From: Rostratula benghalensis
Taxonomy: Eukaryota > Chordata > Aves > Charadriiformes > Rostratulidae
Direction: 5' to 3'
DNA: 64,000 nt
Assembly (NCBI GenBank): GCA_013399305.1
Contig: VXAI01000272.1
Location: 1 to 64,000, forward strand
The translations under genes and the position numbers were made by a program. Position 1 is the stretch's first letter. Every line of letters starts with the position of its first letter. This document shows positions 58,286 to 64,000 of the stretch, in pieces. The notes below the pieces were generated by a model that did no database searches, was not told the origin of the DNA, and saw nothing but the letters and a program-made list of their open reading frames with translations.

Positions 58286-59902
58286 CTGAGCCAGTGTCAG
58301 TGGTACTACTGTGAATCATAAAGGGCACAAATTATCATTTTAAAATGCACCCTCCAACAAAGATGCAATTGCTAATAGCCAGATCCCAAGTCTCTATCCT
58401 ATATTTGTGGACATCCCCAAGAGGCACTGATGATCCAGCCCAGATTTCTCAGGAATTCCTTTGCTATTTCTTTGAGGGTGGGGGGGAGAAATCCTCATAT
58501 CTTTTGTCCAGTGAGTTGATTGCTGCTTGTGCTCTGACTCCAGGGTGCTCACATTTTTTGCCTAGAACTAACTGCATTTAATATGGTTATGTTTGGTTGG
58601 TGCAAGAAACATCAAAAAAGAAGGGGGCAGAACCAGAGTCTCAAGTTGAGGCACAGATGGGGCCCCTCATGGTTCCTGTAGCAACACTTTAGAAACCAGT
58701 TAGTATGTTTGACTTCCCTGATGTGCTGAAAAGGCAGAGTACTCTCAAGTCTTCGATTTAAATTTGTTTTCCATACCATTGTGCTTGTTTTTGAGGATTG
58801 TGTCCTACCTTCTAGTGGGTTTCTATGACCTTTCATTTCATCTTGTGTGACAGTGGAGTCTGTTTATGAGCAAGTGAACCATGAGCTCCAGACACTGAAT
58901 TAGCTTTTAAATGGCTGTTTCTGACAAATATGAAAGATTTTCTGAGCATGAAGTAAAGGGTTATGACCTAAGGCCTTACACTATCCCGTTTAGAGTGAGT
59001 CACTGTAGCTTTTGTTTTGCAGTTGGGGAAATTAGATTTGCCACAGGATGATATTGGGGGTGACTGATAGCCCTTGGAGGGTAACAGACACCTTGACCTA
59101 TCTAAACCTGCACACCCAAAAGGGATGGGAGTGTATAAAGTTTTCAGCTTTGCCAGTGAGGTTTAAGTATTAAGATATGTCCTTTCTGAGTGCTTTATTT
59201 ATTTTCCCCAGCTGTGAAGACAGTGGAGGTTGGGTGAATATTGGTACAGGTAGAATTTTGTTTGCAATTCCCCAAAAGATTGTGAAAAGTGCTTCTTGTT
59301 TCCATTTGAGCAAAATATTTTATTTGACTTGAGCTGAACCATCTGGGTGCTCTGAATATAAACATAAACAGCAATTTTCTAATGAAGCAATGGTAATGTC
59401 CATGGCATTTTGGCCTTGTAGAATCTGAGGAAACTTCTTTTGAACAGCCAATGTTCAGCGCTAAGGCAAATTCACAGGAAAGTCTTGGCATGACTGAAAT
59501 CTCCTTCACGTTTTTACTTGGAAAAGTTTAGTTTTGAAAAAATTATCCTGGTGTTTGAAAGGGGAGGAAAGCCCCAGCATTAACACCAGTGAGAAAGAGT
59601 GTTTCTATGCCATACATATAAACTGCATCTTGTCCTGCCTCTAGGGCAGTCTTATGCTTGCATCTCTTGGGCTGCTTCTTATAATTGTCTTGGTGCTTTA
59701 TCCCATGAGCCGTTTCCATGTCACAGCTCCCTTTGATGGGGGCCCTCTGGCCTTTGGTGGCTGCTGTTTCAGTTGCTCTGGGTTCATGAGAATTTGTTGG
59801 CTGGGGTGCCCAATGTTGGAGGGATTATACAGGGACAGATGACAGCGCTGTCTGCCCTAGGCAGCTTTTCTGCTCCTAGATTAAAGTTCATGCTGTGTTA
59901 CG

Positions 59903-59930
<28 letters not shown>
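59903..59930. repeat. (CT)n microsatellite
   Basis: About fourteen TC units, followed to about 60,250 by a C/T-rich low-complexity stretch that creates long but meaningless open frames on the + strand. Confidence 0.92.
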
Positions 59931-59933
<3 letters not shown>

Positions 59934-62900
59934 AAGGCCTTGTCAAGTCCATGTGGGAAGCTATTCTGCCCACACTGTTTCACTTTGTGCTGCTCAGCTC
60001 CCTCTCTGCCTCATTTCTCCTCCCTCTTTCCCCTTCCATTCAAGCAACATCCTTCAGTCTTCCCCATTCAGGTCTGTCTTTGCTCTCTGCCCTGTGTAAA
60101 ACTTCCATGCCCTCCCTACCATTCATCACCTCTTGCTCATTCACCTCCCTGCTTGCCTTTCTCCATTCATCTGGGCTTCCTCTCAGCCAGTCTGGGCTGC
60201 CCTCTCCTCCTGCCCCTTTCCGCAGTCCTCTTTTTGTGTCTTTGCACTCCCTTCTCCGTGACTGTCCGAAATGCAGGAAGCCTGCAGTGTGCTCCATGAG
60301 GATGCTCTGCCAGAAGTTGGCCCCACTTGATGGCCTAATTAATCCCCAGTGGAAGCCGGGTGGGATTTTTTGGGGTGGATTTCTCTCTCTAGTCCCTGCA
60401 GGTGAGAAGATTATTTATTTTTTTCTCCTTCCCCTTCCTGCTTCCCAGAGATGCAGCATGATGCATGAATAGGAGTATTGCTATTTCCTAACCCTCCTTT
60501 TCTGTCTGGTCTTTCTGTCTCTCCCTGTAAGCTTGTTTTTCCTTTGTTTGCAGTGCTTGCAGCTCTCAGGTGACTCTTAGGAGGGTTCATTTTGATTTCC
60601 TCATTCCTGAGGAGCATAAGGTGCATTCCCTTAATTATGCTGGCTCTCTAATGATGGTTGTTGCCTATGCCTTCTTCCCTTCCTTCTTCTAATCATCTGC
60701 ATTGAAGTCGTATCAGTTTTGGAAAGCCATCTCTGCACTTGAATGTGAGTTTTAGTGTCGCCCAGGAAATGGAGCTTGTGAATCGCAGAAGCCAGCGCTT
60801 GTTGTTTCCAAGTCTCAGTGCAGCCATGACCCTCCTTATGATGCAGACATGGCAAGTGTGAACCACAGGCCTCTGCCTACAATCCCCCCAGCTCACACCG
60901 TGCTGGCAGTGTGCAGATATCCACCCGATCCCTTTGAAGGGGCAGAGCAGCAGGAAAACTAAGTGGGAGGTCTGCTTGCCTGTGGGTGCCCATGGGGGCT
61001 TCAGCTTTGAATGGTGAAACTGCATTCAAGCCAGTCTGTTCAAGTAAAAGGGGACTACTAGAGAGCACAGGCATGTCAGAGGAAGCAGGTGTTCTCTTTA
61101 AAGCGTGTGTGAGCCCTGTATACATGAGAAATCTGATTAGTTCAGTTAAGGAGGCAGAAATGAGGTGGAGGCAGGCAAGGAGAGGGGCTCTGTAAGTAAG
61201 TGTGGGTTTGACTGATGGGACCTGCGCTCTGTTGTGTGGGAGGCTGTGAAGGGAGATCCACTGCTGTCCCTCCAGGCAATGAGGAGTAAGGCATGTTTGC
61301 AGTAACGCCCCTGGTACAGTTCAGGCAGGGCCAGGCTCTGGGAGGACTTGTCAATGCTGTCAGAAGGAGCCTTTCCCCTTGTAACTGGCTAAGAGAGGGT
61401 TTTCAAACCGTGCCGCGGTACGCTTTGTGAGGCTGGTAAGTGTGTAAAAGCGATTCCCTGTTCACTGTGTTTGGGCCCCACAGAGACATTACACCTTGCA
61501 GGGCACAGCTAGCCCCAGGCCAGCCTTACCTTTTGTCACCTGCAGGGACAACTGCTTCTCTAGAGCTGGGAGCCTACATGGACAGCACTTCTTCCTATGA
61601 AGTTAGTTGCATTTCTATTGTGGAGTCTTTATTAAATCATTTGTTTAAAACTTCTGACAAGTTTTGTATCTATTTGAAAACTGTGGCAAAGAGAACTCCA
61701 GAGACATTGTGCCTTGCCTTGTATTTGTGTATCATACTCAGGGCATGTAAGAATCCAAAAATGCAGCTTTATTTTTCTGATTTGTGATTGACTGTGCAGC
61801 TTTGGTACTCAGAGAAATCTCTTCTACCCTTAAACCAAAGTATATTTGACATAGCAGACACTGGGAAGGTGCAAACACTGCAGATCTTACCCATTGCAGT
61901 CCTCCATGCAGGGAAACTGCAGTCTGGGTGTCATCCAGGACTGATTTGGATGTATCTCCTAAAAACATTGTGTACCACCACAGCTTCCATCAATCTGGCT
62001 CCTTACTGCAGTTGTAACCTCTGTGGTCATCCTGGAAAGGTGCAAGCCAAGACTACTTGCTCTCAAGAGTTTAAATGGTAGAGGTTAGAGTAATAATTAA
62101 TACTCACAGCTCTGGGTTCCATTTGGAACCAGACTGTCTGGAGTTCATTTGAGATGGTTATGTCGTTGCAGTGTAATGCCAGGTACCTACAGACATCGTA
62201 GGGATCCTGCGATACCTCTGTCGCGAGGCTGACATCACCTTCCTCTCCAGTTTGGCTTGGAAAGCAAAGGAGTTTCTTTGGTAGCTTCTAGTCCTCATGA
62301 CTGAGCAAAGCCCAATGTAAAATCAGTATGAATTAAATATGTTTCCCAGTCTGTTTAGTAGGAGTTTTGCTCTGCAGCTGCTCTAATCAAAACCAGTGTG
62401 GTTTGAATTCCAGTACCAGTGGGTCATTGTGGTTATACATGTGTTATGGCAGTTGTTAGCTTGGGCTTTAAACGCATCCTTTTGGCTCCAAGTTTTTCTG
62501 AGCCCTAATAACTTGCAGTCAGGTCAGAAGGGAACTGTTGGGATCATCTAGTCTCTCATAATAAAGGCCAAAAGATTTTCTGAGTGGTCTTCTCCTTGAC
62601 CTTGGCCATACCTTATCTCCTAGGAAAACTTGCAATTCAATTGTAAAACTTCTGGTGAAGTTAGTGAGTTATTTCATCTGTTAATAGTAAAAGTAATCAA
62701 TTTATTCTAATCTAAGTGTGTTCAGATTTGACCTCTGTTCCCTAGATGTGATTATACCTGTGTCATAGTAGAAAATCCTCTGCTGCCAAATTTCTGTTCC
62801 CTTTGTAGTTCTTCTGTATAGTGATCAAGTCATTGCTTAACCTCCCCTTTCATAAGCTAATGAATTGAGGCTGTCAGTGGAGCCAGTCGGATTGTACCAG

Positions 62901-64000
62901 TAACAAAGTGCCAAATGCAGAGGTAATGTCACCTCATTTACAAACCTGCAGGACACATTTCTTTTTTTTGAAGACAGTGTTACCTTGAGAGCACTCACTG
63001 TAACAAAAAGACTTTTTAAATATTTTTTTTTCCCCCCAGAGTGGCTGCTTCTGAAGATGGCATTCCCCATCCTCTAAGCTGGCTGGCATTTTTGGCTCCT
63101 GGCCATGTGGCTTTCTACTCGTTTATACTGTAATATGTATTGTTTGCAAGCACCCAGCTTTACCAAGACCCAGCTCATGCTTAAGTAACTTTCTGCTTTG
63201 GCTCATCTGTGAGCATGATGCAGAGTTACCTTAATGCTTTCTCCAAAGTCGCTAATGATGATTGTGCAAGGGCAAGAGTGAATTCTCCTGGGACCCTATT
63301 AGTGGCATCTCCATGTGATGGAAGCTCTCTAGCTCAGTTTTATTTTTGAGACCTGTCAGATAGCTAGACTTTTTAGCATGTTGAATGTGTGACAATCTGA
63401 GTTTGTGTCACGGTAAGTCCTCAAACACAGTGTTAACTGGTGATGTCAGATGCCCTGCAGGAATCAGTTATACCAGTGACTTTGTCCTAGGATCTGTACC
63501 AAGTTTGTATTCTCATCCAGATAACGAACACTATCTATTTTCTGTAGCCTGTTCTGACTGACATTAGACCAGTCCTCCTTTGCTTATGCATTACTCAGTA
63601 TCAGGCATCTGTTAATTTGCTGTGGATTGCTATTAGGCTGATATACCTGCTTTGACCTCATTAAATTCCTGTCACAGCCCTATGGTTTTGGGGGCTGTGT
63701 AGGTGCCTGTTACCATGTTTGAACAGGAGGATTGGAATCATAGTTGGAAGGGCTGCATTGCTGATTCAAAGCTAGAAGAAAGGTAAAAAGTAGATCTTGG
63801 TGTTTCTCCAGTGTTCCCAGGTTTGCAAAATATCAGTATTACTGCTGGATTTTAAAAACCTTTTGGATGCAAGTTACCTTGACTTGCTGGTTCAAAGCTA
63901 TCTAACTTTAGCAGCTGCTGTGTGCTGTTCTCCAGAGTTACTACTGGGACAGAAAGTGTATAATCATCATATCACAGAGATAATTCATTGGGCTTTTGTC

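Larger units (their letters stand above)
37265..64000 (+). other. RHBDL3: RHBDL3 intron 2 (inferred), running past the window
   Basis: No sequence matching the next RHBDL3 segment, which should begin with the EF-hand motif after LFDQ, was found by reading. The interval is unique moderate-GC DNA with old SINE fossils, microsatellites and a 45-bp duplication, listed separately. Open frames such as 54686-55090 and 59951-60472 show no family similarity; the latter comes from C/T-rich low-complexity DNA. A small exon could have been missed. Confidence 0.6.

Noticed and set aside
59951..60472. 173-codon open frame rich in Ser, Leu and Pro
   Set aside because: It arises from C/T-rich low-complexity DNA after a (CT)n run, with no splice sites or family similarity.
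62520..62570. CR1-like phrase GGGATCATCTAGTC
   Set aside because: Only one short phrase fits; neighbouring bases do not follow the CR1 3' end, so no element is claimed.
63730..63770. CR1-like phrase AATCATAGTTGGAAGGG
   Set aside because: Short and without the terminal octamer repeats that end CR1 elements.

Overview
This is a vertebrate nuclear window, most likely from a bird or another sauropsid. It contains two multi-exon protein genes on the + strand with consensus GT/AG splice sites, CpG-island promoters, two assembly gaps (8 N and 77 N), and very few recent transposons. The species cannot be fixed from sequence alone. A compact RHOT1 (about 26 kb) and the lack of any obvious young LINE or SINE fit an avian microchromosome, but that is inference. 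There are no bacterial operons, CRISPR arrays, rRNA or tRNA genes, or defence systems.

Region 1 (about 1-27,000) is a complete RHOT1 gene, encoding Miro1, the mitochondrial Rho GTPase. I reconstructed 19 constitutive coding exons totalling 1,857 nt including the stop (618 residues). One further 123-nt cysteine-rich cassette exon would give 659 residues. Every junction keeps phase. The domain order is N-terminal GTPase, EF-hand pair 1, EF-hand pair 2, C-terminal GTPase, C-terminal tail anchor. The gene starts in a CpG island with upstream ORFs, including a start-stop ATGTGA, and ends at a strong poly(A) signal near 26,966.

Region 2 (about 27,000-32,880) is intergenic. Its one standout is a second CpG island (about 28,890-29,260) that belongs to neither recognised gene. 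It carries a near-perfect RFX X-box, a strong + strand splice donor just after an ATG, and several open frames on the - strand next to it. This is the best candidate in the window for an unannotated, possibly cilium-linked, transcript.

Region 3 (about 32,880-64,000) is the 5' part of RHBDL3, a neuronal-type rhomboid-like protein with N-terminal EF-hands. The CpG island holds exon 1, whose start codon lies in the 77-N gap. A phase-0, 24-nt microexon lies at 37,241-37,264. No later RHBDL3 exon was recognised, so 37,265-64,000 is read as one long intron that continues beyond the window. It holds only degraded MIR-like SINE fossils, microsatellites, a 45-bp tandem duplication and possible conserved noncoding patches.

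The neighbour order RHOT1 then RHBDL3, same strand, matches the order I recall for human 17q11.2, which supports both identifications.
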